From Rhodococcus sp. 4CII (GTDB lineage Bacteria > Actinomycetota > Actinomycetes > Mycobacteriales > Mycobacteriaceae): a stretch of DNA of 64,000 bases. The position numbers and the translations under genes were made by a program. This document shows positions 43,377 to 50,800 of this stretch, piece by piece. Positions within the stretch are counted from its first letter, which is position 1, and each line of letters starts with the position of its first letter. The stretch spans positions 2,666,001 through 2,730,000 of the forward strand of contig NZ_JACCFE010000002.1 in NCBI RefSeq assembly GCF_014256275.1, written 5' to 3'. Below the pieces are notes generated by a model, which saw only the letters and a program-made list of their open reading frames with translations, was not told the DNA's origin and made no database searches.

Positions 43377-44615
43377 ATGGTGAAGAAGTCAGGCCAACCG
43401 GGACCGACACCCTCTCCTCGGGTGTGCGAGCTGTTCCGGAACCTCGCCACGCGAATGCAGGCGACCGTGGCCGCGGTCGCCGACGAAGCCTGGGACGCAG
43501 GGCAGCGCAGCCTAAAGGATCCGACATTCGCCGAGGACCCCATGCTCGCCGAGCTGGATCGACGCTTCACCCACTCCACTTTGGCCCATTGGCTCGTGGC
43601 CAACATCGACCGTCCGGGGCAGCTGGTCGAGCCGACGCTCATCCCGGACTTGGTGACGCATACGCGCGACCTGGTGCTGCGCGGCGTCGACACCGACGAC
43701 GTCGATGCGTGGCGCGCATCGCAATGGGTCACGTGGTGCTGGTGGTTGAAGGGGTGTTTCGACGCTACGGATGACCTCGAGGACCTGCGAGAGCTGGTCG
43801 AGATCTCAGCGAACTCGCTCATAACCTACTTCTACGATTTGATGGCAGCGGTGTCCGCCCATGTGGACGAGGTGCGGACCGAGCTCGCTCGCGGACCGCT
43901 GGTCCAACGTCTTGCCACGGTGCAACTGCTGCTTCAGGGAGCGTCGATCACCCGTGGTAGGGCAGAAGCGCAGCTCGGCTACGCGCTGACCGGTCACCAC
44001 CTCGCCGCGATCGTGTGGGTCGACTCGGAGGACCACGTCGGTGGGCTCGAGATGGCGGCGGAACAACTCATGCGCGTGTGTGGCGCGGAGCGCCGGTTGA
44101 CGCTGGTTGCCGGTTTCGCCGCTCTGTGGGTGTGGCTACCGGTGACCCAGGCGCCCCTCGGGGCCGACCTCTCTGCAATCGTCGCGGACATCCCCGGGGT
44201 TCGCATAGCCCTCGGCCGGGCCGGGCCGGATATCAACGGCTTTCGGCGCAGTCATCTCGACGCCGCCGCGGCGCAGAACCTCCTGGCGCGTCTCGGATCC
44301 CGCCGCCGTACCGTTCGATTCGAGGACGTCCAGCTGATCTCCCTGCTGACGTCCGACGTCCCAGAGGCACAGCTCTTCATCACCGACACGCTCGGTGCAC
44401 TGGCGACCGCAGACCGCGCACTTCGCCATACAGTGCGGGTTTTCATCGCTGAGCAGTCCAACATCTCCAAGGCGGCCGAAAAGCTGTTTGCACACCGGAA
44501 CACAATCGACCGACGGCTCGCGCGGGTCGATGAGCTGTTGCCGCGCCCTCTGGCACAGAATCAGACTGCTGTCGACACCGCGCTCGCCCTCGTCGAACTG
44601 CAAGAGGACGACTGA
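43377..44615 (+). CDS. PucR/CdaR-type transcriptional regulator, candidate regulator of the cluster
   Basis: The 412-residue protein has a helical N-terminal sensor (about 15-150; WASQW-like WRASQWVTWCWWLKGCF), a central CdaR GGDEF-like domain, and a C-terminal HTH (about 345-395; VRVFIAEQSNISKAAEKLFA, HRNTIDRRLARVDELL). Such regulators bind DNA as oligomers and respond to metabolites. It sits between the two PhyH genes and imine-reductase-like gene, in the densest area of GGTGCA palindromes, so it is the best candidate to bind them. GGGAGG is only 1-4 bases before ATG 43377 or GTG 43380; the start is ambiguous by one codon. Confidence 0.85.
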   Translation: MVKKSGQPGPTPSPRVCELFRNLATRMQATVAAVADEAWDAGQRSLKDPTFAEDPMLAELDRRFTHSTLAHWLVANIDRPGQLVEPTLIPDLVTHTRDLVLRGVDTDDVDAWRASQWVTWCWWLKGCFDATDDLEDLRELVEISANSLITYFYDLMAAVSAHVDEVRTELARGPLVQRLATVQLLLQGASITRGRAEAQLGYALTGHHLAAIVWVDSEDHVGGLEMAAEQLMRVCGAERRLTLVAGFAALWVWLPVTQAPLGADLSAIVADIPGVRIALGRAGPDINGFRRSHLDAAAAQNLLARLGSRRRTVRFEDVQLISLLTSDVPEAQLFITDTLGALATADRALRHTVRVFIAEQSNISKAAEKLFAHRNTIDRRLARVDELLPRPLAQNQTAVDTALALVELQEDD

Positions 44616-44639
44616 CACTTTGCCCCGGCAATGCGGCGA

Positions 44640-45554
44640 TCATGGACAACTCGGCGAGTCGGGCATTGCCAGCCTGGTTTGGGCGGAGAATCCGAGACTC
44701 CCCAGGCCTGCAGCCTGCGCTCCCTCTATGTTCTCGGTGGCCACCGCCAGCATCAGGGCGTGCACCCCGGCTTGTCGGATAGCCGCAAGCGCCGACCGTG
44801 CTCCCTCGGCGAAGGTGGTGATCGTCGCCTGCTCCGTTGCGTGGTTCCCGCTCTCGATCGCTGACGCCACCTCCTCCGTGGCATGCCGTAGAAGGTCGAG
44901 GCATTGGAGAGTAGTCACGCGCATCTCGGCCGCCGACAAACCCTCGCGCTGCAGGTAGGTCGCCGCCTCCACATAAGCTTCCAACGCGCCCACGAAGAAC
45001 GGAAGGTTGCCAAGGAGGAGTAGATTCGCGGCTCTGACCTGGCCGGACACATGGTCCGAAGCCCCGACGAGAAACATCAGGGTGCGACGATGCGCGGCCC
45101 AGACACTGGGTGTCCCGGAGTAGGCGATCATCGTAGAGGCCGCGCCGATCTCGTGGGGGTAGCAGAAGATCGCGCCATCAAGGTATGCCGCGCCCTGTTC
45201 GGCGGCCCAGCGTTCCATCGCCTCGGCCTCGTCCGGCGTGCCGCTGGTGAGATTCACCAGCGTGACGTCGTCCAGGTCAACCGCACCAAGCGCCGACAGT
45301 GTCGACTCGGTACTCGTCGTGCACACGATCACCAGTCGCGACGATTGCACCGCCGCCTCGGCAGATCGTGCTGGGGTAATGCCGTCCGGTACGAGTGCCT
45401 GAGCTCGTTCGGGAGTCCTGTTCCAGGCGGTAACCGAGAATCCACCGGCCACGAGCGTTCGCGCCAGCGCGGCCCCCATCAGCCCGCAGTCGATGACCGC
45501 CACGTCGTGGTCTGTTGCTCGCGCAGCGACGCTGCTTACCGAGGTGGACATCAT
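44640..45554 (-). CDS. imine reductase-like / 6-phosphogluconate dehydrogenase-type NAD(P)-binding protein
   Basis: The 304-residue protein has the beta-hydroxyacid-dehydrogenase-type N-terminal domain (GLMGAALARTLVAGGFSVTA, then WNRTPERAQAL) and a helical C-terminal domain with LEAYVEAATYLQREGL. The WNRTPERA end and TLVNLTSGTP fit imine reductases/reductive aminases. Odd: the usual GxGxMG is DCGLMG, so the first glycine is Asp, which could alter NADPH binding. GAAGGATCG precedes the start. It is probably co-transcribed with PhyH-2 (165-base gap) and converges on the PucR gene. Reaction (imine reduction) is inferred. Confidence 0.75.
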   Translation of the reverse strand: MMSTSVSSVAARATDHDVAVIDCGLMGAALARTLVAGGFSVTAWNRTPERAQALVPDGITPARSAEAAVQSSRLVIVCTTSTESTLSALGAVDLDDVTLVNLTSGTPDEAEAMERWAAEQGAAYLDGAIFCYPHEIGAASTMIAYSGTPSVWAAHRRTLMFLVGASDHVSGQVRAANLLLLGNLPFFVGALEAYVEAATYLQREGLSAAEMRVTTLQCLDLLRHATEEVASAIESGNHATEQATITTFAEGARSALAAIRQAGVHALMLAVATENIEGAQAAGLGSLGFSAQTRLAMPDSPSCP

Positions 45555-45719
45555 GTGATCGATCCTTCTGGGAAGAACGGCTCATATCGAGGCATGTGGC
45601 CTGTGGGTTTGCGCGCCTGACTGCGCGAGCCGCGGTTGCCATGGGGCACGGTAGTTCTCGCGCACCCGTTGCCGGCATTAGGCCCGCGCTCGGAGGTTGT
45701 CGGCAGGCGAGCGGCGCTG

Positions 45720-46598
45720 CTATCCGCCGCTGCTGGTCAGCTTCAAATGGTCGGCGAGGTCAGCGAAGTCCACGTTGTACAGACCGGGCGAACCCTTGGG
45801 GTACTGCGAGCGGAATCCGAGGATGCTCTGCACTCGCTCGGGCAGTGGGCGGACGTCTTCGACATCGACGAGGAACGGCCAAGGCTCCTCGGGGGTCAGG
45901 TAACTCGCCTGCAGTGCAATGGACATGGCGCGCCGGTACTGATTCTTGGTGCGGTTCTCACCACCACCGTGCACGGTCTTGCCGAGATAAAGCGCCGCGG
46001 AACCGGCTTTCATCTCCACCGGAACTGTCATCTCCGGCGTGCCACGATCCTCGAAGTCCGGCCATGTGTGACTGCCCGGAATGATGCGCGTCGCGCCGTT
46101 CTCCTCGGTGAAGTCGGTCAGCGCAGTCAAAAAATTGATTCCGGCCTCCGGGCCGGATGGGCCCAAGGTGACGAACAACGGCCAGTTCTCGAGGTCACGG
46201 TGCAGCGGTTGGGCACTGTTTCCCGGGCCGATCTCGATCACCTGCGCCGTGGTCATCCAGAAAGTTCCGGACTCCTCCAGGAAGACAGCGTCACCCAGCG
46301 CGTGAAAGAGGTCGAGATCCAGAACTTCGGTCCGAAAGGTCTCACTGGTTTCGAACATCCGCGTCAAACGCTTCGTATTGCGACCATGAAAATCGATCAT
46401 GAACGAGTCGTCATACTTCGCCCCGGGATCGATCGCGCCGATTGCGACATCGATGTCGGAGTTGAGCGCCCTGACCTGGCCTTCCGTGAGGAAGTCCTCG
46501 ATGATGACACCGCCGTCTTCGTGAACGATGGTCATGATGTCGTTCACGGGTGTCGAGTTGGGCACCGATCGAAGGATACTGCCTTTGATGCTCGTCAT
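45720..46598 (-). CDS. PhyH-family Fe(II)/2-oxoglutarate oxygenase, paralogue 2
   Basis: A 292-residue paralogue of the 42355 protein with the same triad numbering (H133, D135, H210) and shared EIGPG-x-x-AQPLHRDLENW block. Also conserved are GATRIIPGSH and the C-terminal RVQSILGFRSQYPKGSPGLY. Most differences are in the N-terminal third and the 200-240 loop, which line the substrate entrance, so the two copies may act on different intermediates or positions. ATG 46598 is chosen because AGAGAGGC precedes it; the frame also opens upstream. The GGTGCA-type site is 194 bases upstream. Followed by the imine-reductase-like gene. Confidence 0.88.
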   Translation of the reverse strand: MTSIKGSILRSVPNSTPVNDIMTIVHEDGGVIIEDFLTEGQVRALNSDIDVAIGAIDPGAKYDDSFMIDFHGRNTKRLTRMFETSETFRTEVLDLDLFHALGDAVFLEESGTFWMTTAQVIEIGPGNSAQPLHRDLENWPLFVTLGPSGPEAGINFLTALTDFTEENGATRIIPGSHTWPDFEDRGTPEMTVPVEMKAGSAALYLGKTVHGGGENRTKNQYRRAMSIALQASYLTPEEPWPFLVDVEDVRPLPERVQSILGFRSQYPKGSPGLYNVDFADLADHLKLTSSGG

Positions 46599-46889
46599 GG
46601 GAAATTGCCTCTCTGATCTCTGTGCTCGCCAAAGCATCTGGGACTTCTGTTCCGTCGGCCCCAGTCACCGGACTCGGTGGATGGGCTCCGCCGTGGCGGG
46701 CGGTTCCGGCACTGGTATGGCGAAGGTCTCCACCATGCACCGCATTTGCGCTGCGATCTATGTCAACTCCCACCGGGTTCCGGACGAGGATGGTGCGAGT
46801 TGCACCGTTCGACCCCGGCCCGGGCAAGTGTGGGCGCTGGAGACCCGGGGCGGATCACCTCGAAATAGAGCCGGGAGGGGCTCCGGCGA
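46599..46889 (-). promoter_or_regulatory. PhyH-2 promoter region with GGTGCA-type palindrome (site 5 of 5, 46792-46806)
   Basis: GGTGCG-AGT-TGCACC on the plus strand, one mismatch from the perfect palindrome, and 194 bases before the PhyH-2 start on the minus strand. ATCGCAGCGC follows the site (minus strand), as at PhyH-1 but 11 bases further away. A GGTGCATGGTGG half-site lies just downstream. No ORF is supported in the region. Confidence 0.6.
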
Positions 46890-47954
46890 TCAGGGTGCGC
46901 GCGGGGTGTCGCCGAGCACGGGTCGGCTCCATGTCTGTTGCGAGCCTTCACCTTCCACGACGAGACCGAGATCGCGGAGCTTGGCAATCGTCATCATGGT
47001 GTTGAACATGGGATTCGGGTTCGCACCCGAGGCGCCGAGCTCCTGCGAGCGCGCGATGAAGGCTTCCACGAACGCCGGTAGGTCGTCGATGCCACCGGCG
47101 AGCAGTTCCTGTGCGGCGCCGTCGAGCGCCGCAGCCTGATCGAGTAGCGTCGACAGGCGCTCGACTGCGGTCCGACGATCGAACACCTCGAACGCATGGC
47201 CCTCCGTGACAACGTCGACGGCACCGGTCTCGACCAGCGTCAGAGCCTGGGCAATCGCGGCAAAGATGTTCATCTGGTTGGCGTCGTGCATGGCGCCGCA
47301 CGGGCCGTTCGGTTCGTCGGACAGGTGCAACAACCGCGCCTCGGGAAGGTGGACGACCACCTGGCCGGCGCAGTGCCCCTGGGTGCGGATGACCTGAACG
47401 GCACCGTCGCCGAACGACCAGCCCGACACATGTTGCGAGCCGATGACGAGGTGCTCGAGCGGGAGCTCCTCGTAGGTCCGGGTGATGTCGGTGACGGGAA
47501 CGTAGGGCCGGTACATCGCGAGCAACTGACGAGCCGCCGCGGAAGGATCTTCGAACCCCGGCACCAAGCCGGACACCCGACCCAAACTCGTTATCCAGTA
47601 GGATATCCCGTGATCGCGGTACTGGACCGCGTCATGCGCGCTGACGAAATGATGCACGTTCGCGCGATCAATCCCGTCGCCCAGCTCTGCAATGAGGTCG
47701 TTGTTCCCGACATGATCAGGGTGACCGTGGGTCGTGAGTAACAGAATGTTCGACCACGGAGCAAGATCGTCGGCAGCGGACCGAATCGCGTCGCGGAACA
47801 CCGACGTCACACCGCTGTCGACGAGCACCAGCAGATCCCCGGCTCGGTGAACGATCACATTGCACACGTCCGGCTGGCCGGCGACCATATCCAGCTCTTG
47901 ACCGACGATCATGCGTGTTCGGTCGTCGATCTCGATCTGCTCGCACAGAGTCAC
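46890..47954 (-). CDS. metallo-beta-lactamase-fold hydrolase
   Basis: The 354-residue MBL-fold protein carries the metal motif THGHPDH (H76, H78, D80, H81) and further conserved HCAGQVVVH and SDEP motifs that supply remaining ligands. It fits general hydrolases of thioesters, lactones or phosphates rather than beta-lactamases. The GTG start shares its G with the stop of the upstream membrane protein gene (TAGTG), so the two are coupled. Located at the end of the cluster, it may hydrolyse a lactone or CoA ester intermediate (inference). No signal peptide. Confidence 0.82.
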   Translation of the reverse strand: MTLCEQIEIDDRTRMIVGQELDMVAGQPDVCNVIVHRAGDLLVLVDSGVTSVFRDAIRSAADDLAPWSNILLLTTHGHPDHVGNNDLIAELGDGIDRANVHHFVSAHDAVQYRDHGISYWITSLGRVSGLVPGFEDPSAAARQLLAMYRPYVPVTDITRTYEELPLEHLVIGSQHVSGWSFGDGAVQVIRTQGHCAGQVVVHLPEARLLHLSDEPNGPCGAMHDANQMNIFAAIAQALTLVETGAVDVVTEGHAFEVFDRRTAVERLSTLLDQAAALDGAAQELLAGGIDDLPAFVEAFIARSQELGASGANPNPMFNTMMTIAKLRDLGLVVEGEGSQQTWSRPVLGDTPRAP

Positions 47955-48316
47955 TATCTGGTTCTAGCACGCCATCCGACTCGTCCGCGGCGGATCACGT
48001 CGAAATCTCGAAATGGCAGCCACTCCCTCCACGGAGACACCGAGACCCGCGCGGCACCGACAATCGCGACCAACACCATCACAACTGTCAGGATCACGCA
48101 CACGAAGGTGACCGGGTCGGTGTAGTAGCCGAATGCCGCCACGGCGACACCTGCGGCGGTCGCAGCGAGCGCACTGAGCGCATAAAGCGCCAGCATCAGC
48201 GACATCTCCACCGCAACTCCGACAGCGGCCGTGAACCAGACGTACAGCAACATCAGGGTCGGCGACAGCCCGGCGACCAAGCCCACTCCCCCGAAAATCC
48301 CGATCTGCCTCCCCAT
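47954..48316 (-). CDS. small membrane protein with three helices, coupled to the MBL hydrolase
   Basis: The 120-residue product begins MGRQIGIFGGVGLVAGLSPT and has hydrophobic segments at about 8-28, 38-62 and 70-92, with a YYTDP turn. The C-terminal tail is basic (FDVIRRGRVGWRARTR), so the C-terminus is likely cytoplasmic. CAGGATGG precedes the ATG. Stop and the hydrolase start overlap (TAGTG). It could be a membrane tether or transporter helper for the hydrolase pathway. No family is recognised. Confidence 0.6.
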   Translation of the reverse strand: MGRQIGIFGGVGLVAGLSPTLMLLYVWFTAAVGVAVEMSLMLALYALSALAATAAGVAVAAFGYYTDPVTFVCVILTVVMVLVAIVGAARVSVSPWREWLPFRDFDVIRRGRVGWRARTR

Positions 48317-48445
48317 CCGGCCATCCTGTCACCTACCTTTGCTCGCTCGCGGGCAGTTTCACCCAAACCATGCCGATCGGTTGGTTTTTCCTGCACCATT
48401 CTCACCGAACACTTCAACCTGACGAACAGGACATTCAGGACGCAT

Positions 48446-48577
48446 ATGATTCCCACGACCGCCTACACGGTCCAACAAGTCTCCACCGTCGTGACCATCC
48501 CCGGCGTCGACCCCGCACCTCCCGCGGCCGAGAACCTTCCCGGACTCGCGGATCTCGGCACAATTTTTGGCAGCTGA
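48446..48577 (+). CDS. 43-residue Pro/Val-rich small ORF, hypothetical
   Basis: ATG at 48446 with AGGACGC 3 bases upstream opens a 43-residue frame, beginning MIPTTAYTVQQVSTVVTIPG and ending in GLADLGTIFGS. It is divergent from the small membrane protein gene. Composition (Thr/Val/Pro with no long charged runs) looks like a small secreted or leader-type peptide, but no signal cleavage site is clear. Low confidence; kept because of the binding site and because it is bordered by real intergenic features. Confidence 0.35.
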   Translation: MIPTTAYTVQQVSTVVTIPGVDPAPPAAENLPGLADLGTIFGS

Positions 48578-48650
48578 TCGCAACCGCGAATCCGACGGAC
48601 GCGGCGGCCTCATCGCAGCGGCGAGAGCCGCCGCGTTGCACCTACCGGTC

Positions 48651-48716
48651 GGACTAGGACTAGGACTAGGACTAGGACTAGGACTAGGACTAGGACTAGG
48701 ACTAGGACTAGGACTC
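48651..48716. repeat. GGACTA hexanucleotide tandem repeat, 10 perfect copies plus one variant
   Basis: Ten exact GGACTA units (48651-48710) followed by GGACTC, between the small ORF and the secreted-protein gene (stop at 48734). Each junction contains CTAG, a tetranucleotide that is generally rare in bacterial DNA. It could vary in copy number by slippage. Confidence 0.95.
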
Positions 48717-48733
48717 GCCAGGCTCCTGATCGA

Positions 48734-49639
48734 TTACTGGAAGTAAGATGCGTAGTCGCTGAACGGAACCTGGCCGGTGGGGCTCGCCTTCACGGCGTCG
48801 GCAACCGCCGACGGAATGGGAGCCCAATGGGCAGGCATCGCGGCTGCCAGGGAGGGATTCAAGATGTAGAGCAGGGCGAAGTTCACTATCCAGAGCGGCG
48901 GCGCCATCGACATGCCGACCTCCGAACTCACGCCACCCTTGGTGTTGGTCACCAATTGTGCTGCGCCCGAGATCTGTTGCGCTGCGAAGCCGTAGACCGC
49001 CTGCACCGTATATGCCGACTGATAGAGCGCTATCAGGGTTCGTGTCGCACCGTTGTCCCGCAACCAGGTGCCCACGAAACCGCCCGGAGCGATCAGCGAG
49101 TTCACCTGCCTCGTCGGCGCGTCCGCGTTCGCCGGGCTCTCCAGCAGTCCGCTGGGGTTCACGTAGAGCCCGTAGCTGGCCAGCACCGACGGTGTGGAAT
49201 TGCCATCGACATTCGAATAGAGGGGTCGGCCGGTCGTATTCGTGAGGATCTCAGCGCATGCTTCGATCACCTCGGCAGCGTCGCGGCTGCCGCCGACTCC
49301 GCCTCCGGTGATGAGGTCGTGATACTGCTGCTCGGACAAAGCGTCAGCCCGGTTGAGCCCAACCTGGCCGGCAATCTCGTCCGCCGCTTGCTGACCGAGT
49401 GGCTGGTTGAGCTGATCCGGACGGGTCATCTGCGTGGGTGCCAGGGGCTCGTAGCCGGGTGCCCCCGAGAACGGGATCGCGAACCCGGTGTCGACGTCAG
49501 CCGCCGGTTCGCCGCCGGCCGTCTCGGTAGCCGCCAGAGGGAGAAGGCACACTCCCACCAGTGCCAGTACCCAGACGGTCCTGCGATGGGGAGTCGCTCC
49601 GCGTCGATGCCCGGAACCCGCCAACCCTATGCCGCGCAT
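48734..49639 (-). CDS. secreted protein with N-terminal signal, function unknown
   Basis: The 301-residue product has a basic start (MRGIGLAGSGHRRGATPHRR) and a hydrophobic signal segment TVWVLALVGVCLLPLAATETA, with likely cleavage near ETAGG-EPAA. The mature part has no catalytic motif I recognise. It contains a VGLNRADALSEQQYHDLITGG stretch, a GGFVGTWLRDNGATRTLIAL region that could form a helical bundle, and a C-terminal WAPIPSAVADAVKASP. GGGAGG precedes the ATG. Similar orphan exported proteins are frequent in mycolic-acid bacteria. The 3' end is 17 bases from the GGACTA repeat. Confidence 0.75.
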   Translation of the reverse strand: MRGIGLAGSGHRRGATPHRRTVWVLALVGVCLLPLAATETAGGEPAADVDTGFAIPFSGAPGYEPLAPTQMTRPDQLNQPLGQQAADEIAGQVGLNRADALSEQQYHDLITGGGVGGSRDAAEVIEACAEILTNTTGRPLYSNVDGNSTPSVLASYGLYVNPSGLLESPANADAPTRQVNSLIAPGGFVGTWLRDNGATRTLIALYQSAYTVQAVYGFAAQQISGAAQLVTNTKGGVSSEVGMSMAPPLWIVNFALLYILNPSLAAAMPAHWAPIPSAVADAVKASPTGQVPFSDYASYFQ

Positions 49640-49941
49640 ACGTCAACCTCCCAGGACACCATCGGGCGAGCCAACACGAGCTTGCGTCCAAGTCAAACGC
49701 CGTGGCGAACTCTGTGTCAAGACCGCGCGTCGACTCGATCGACTGAGCGAACCGACGGGGTTCACGACCCCGTGAGGAACACGGAAGCGGCAGGCGAACC
49801 GCCCTCTCCTCGAGACCCCGACTTGGACGCCGGACGAATTCATGAGACGGGCGATTGCCTGCCGCGGATGCATGTGTGTGCCGGATGCCGTTTCGAATAA
49901 TCACCGTCCTTTCGCGAATCTGTGGAACCGACGCCGCGACC
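49640..49941. other. no supportable gene
   Basis: About 300 bases between the secreted-protein gene and the small heat-shock-linked gene. Open frames are out of phase with both neighbours and have no start signals. It should carry the secreted-protein promoter on the minus strand. Confidence 0.45.
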
Positions 49942-50214
49942 TCACCTGGTCGGCGGAGAGCGTTGCGTAGCAGAGCGTTCCACTGGATCCGCTGCGATGA
50001 CTGGCCAGCGTTTGGAACATCCCTGCCGGGGCACGGCACCGTCGAGGTGGGCGCTTCCGATCCGACTGAGCAGAGCCACGGCCCGCGGCGTCAACGCGTC
50101 GGCCAGGATGAAGTCGGAATCGAGTTCGAGCACAGCGTATTCGAGTTCGTGCCACGGCCGAATCGCGGGGTCGGCAGAACTGGCGATAGCACCGAACGGA
50201 ATCGCGGTCGTCAT
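49942..50214 (-). CDS. small protein downstream of Hsp20, hypothetical
   Basis: The 90-residue product begins MTTAIPFGAIASSADPAIRP and continues WHELEYAVLELDSDFILADA, TPRAVALLSRIG, ending in a basic, disordered tail. A very strong GGAAGGAGG site lies about 10 bases before the ATG and 38 bases after the Hsp20 stop, so it is in the Hsp20 operon. It may be a cofactor or client adaptor of the small heat-shock protein; no domain is recognised. Confidence 0.6.
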   Translation of the reverse strand: MTTAIPFGAIASSADPAIRPWHELEYAVLELDSDFILADALTPRAVALLSRIGSAHLDGAVPRQGCSKRWPVIAADPVERSATQRSPPTR

Positions 50215-50252
50215 CGCCTCTCGACCTCCTTCCCGGTTGCGACTCGCGTCGA

Positions 50253-50675
50253 TCAGGCGTTGATGGCTTGGGACTGATGACCGTTGCCGGTCACTTCGAT
50301 CTTGTGCGGCTTCGCCTTCTCGGCGACAGGGATTGCCAGGCGCAACACCCCGGCGTCGTAGTGCGCCTCGATCTTGTCGGTATCGAGGTTGTCGCCGAGG
50401 ATCAGTTGCCGACTGAAGATGCCGCGGGGCCGCTCGGCGGCGACCATCTCCCGATTTTCGTCGGGGGCGGGGCGCTCGGCCCGCACTGTGACCACGTTGC
50501 GCTCGACATCGAGATCGAGGGAATCGAGTTGCACTCCGGGAAGGTCGAACTCGACGACGAACCGGTCGCCTTCACGCCAGGCGTCGAGGGGCATGACCGC
50601 CGGCCGCGCCGGTGTGCCGAGCACTTGCTGGGTGAGTCGTTCCAGATCGCGGAACGGATCGGTGCGCATCAACAT
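50253..50675 (-). CDS. hsp20: Hsp20/alpha-crystallin family small heat-shock protein
   Basis: The 140-residue chaperone binds unfolding proteins without ATP. The alpha-crystallin domain covers about residues 35-125: MPLDAWREGDRFVVEFDLPG, LDLDVERNVVTVRAER, RGIFSRQLILGDNL, YDAGVLRLAIPVAEKAKPHK (the GxLxLxIP motif appears as GVLRLAIP). The start at 50675 has GGAGG 5 bases upstream; in-frame GTG codons upstream are rejected. It is divergent from a MerR gene of the HspR kind, with 125 bases between. Probably heat-inducible. Confidence 0.93.
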   Translation of the reverse strand: MLMRTDPFRDLERLTQQVLGTPARPAVMPLDAWREGDRFVVEFDLPGVQLDSLDLDVERNVVTVRAERPAPDENREMVAAERPRGIFSRQLILGDNLDTDKIEAHYDAGVLRLAIPVAEKAKPHKIEVTGNGHQSQAINA

Positions 50676-50800
50676 CGTGACCACCTCCAGAAGAACCTCG
50701 TTGTGACGGTTAACCTTCAGCAGATTCTGTAGATCTGGTATAGCATTCGCAGTAGAAGTTGACAAGATTTCTGGAGAATTTTTCGACGGAAGGTGCGGCG
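50676..50800. promoter_or_regulatory. divergent Hsp20/HspR-like promoter region
   Basis: The gap contains the inverted repeat CAGAT-N7-ATCTG (50721-50737) within an AT-rich patch. I find no copy of the HspR HAIR consensus (CTTGAGT-N7-ACTCAAG). This repeat is the best operator candidate for the MerR-type regulator. Confidence 0.5.

Noticed and set aside
50676..50800. HspR HAIR operator in the Hsp20 promoter
   Set aside because: The consensus CTTGAGT-N7-ACTCAAG is absent; only CAGAT-N7-ATCTG is present, so an HspR site is not claimed.
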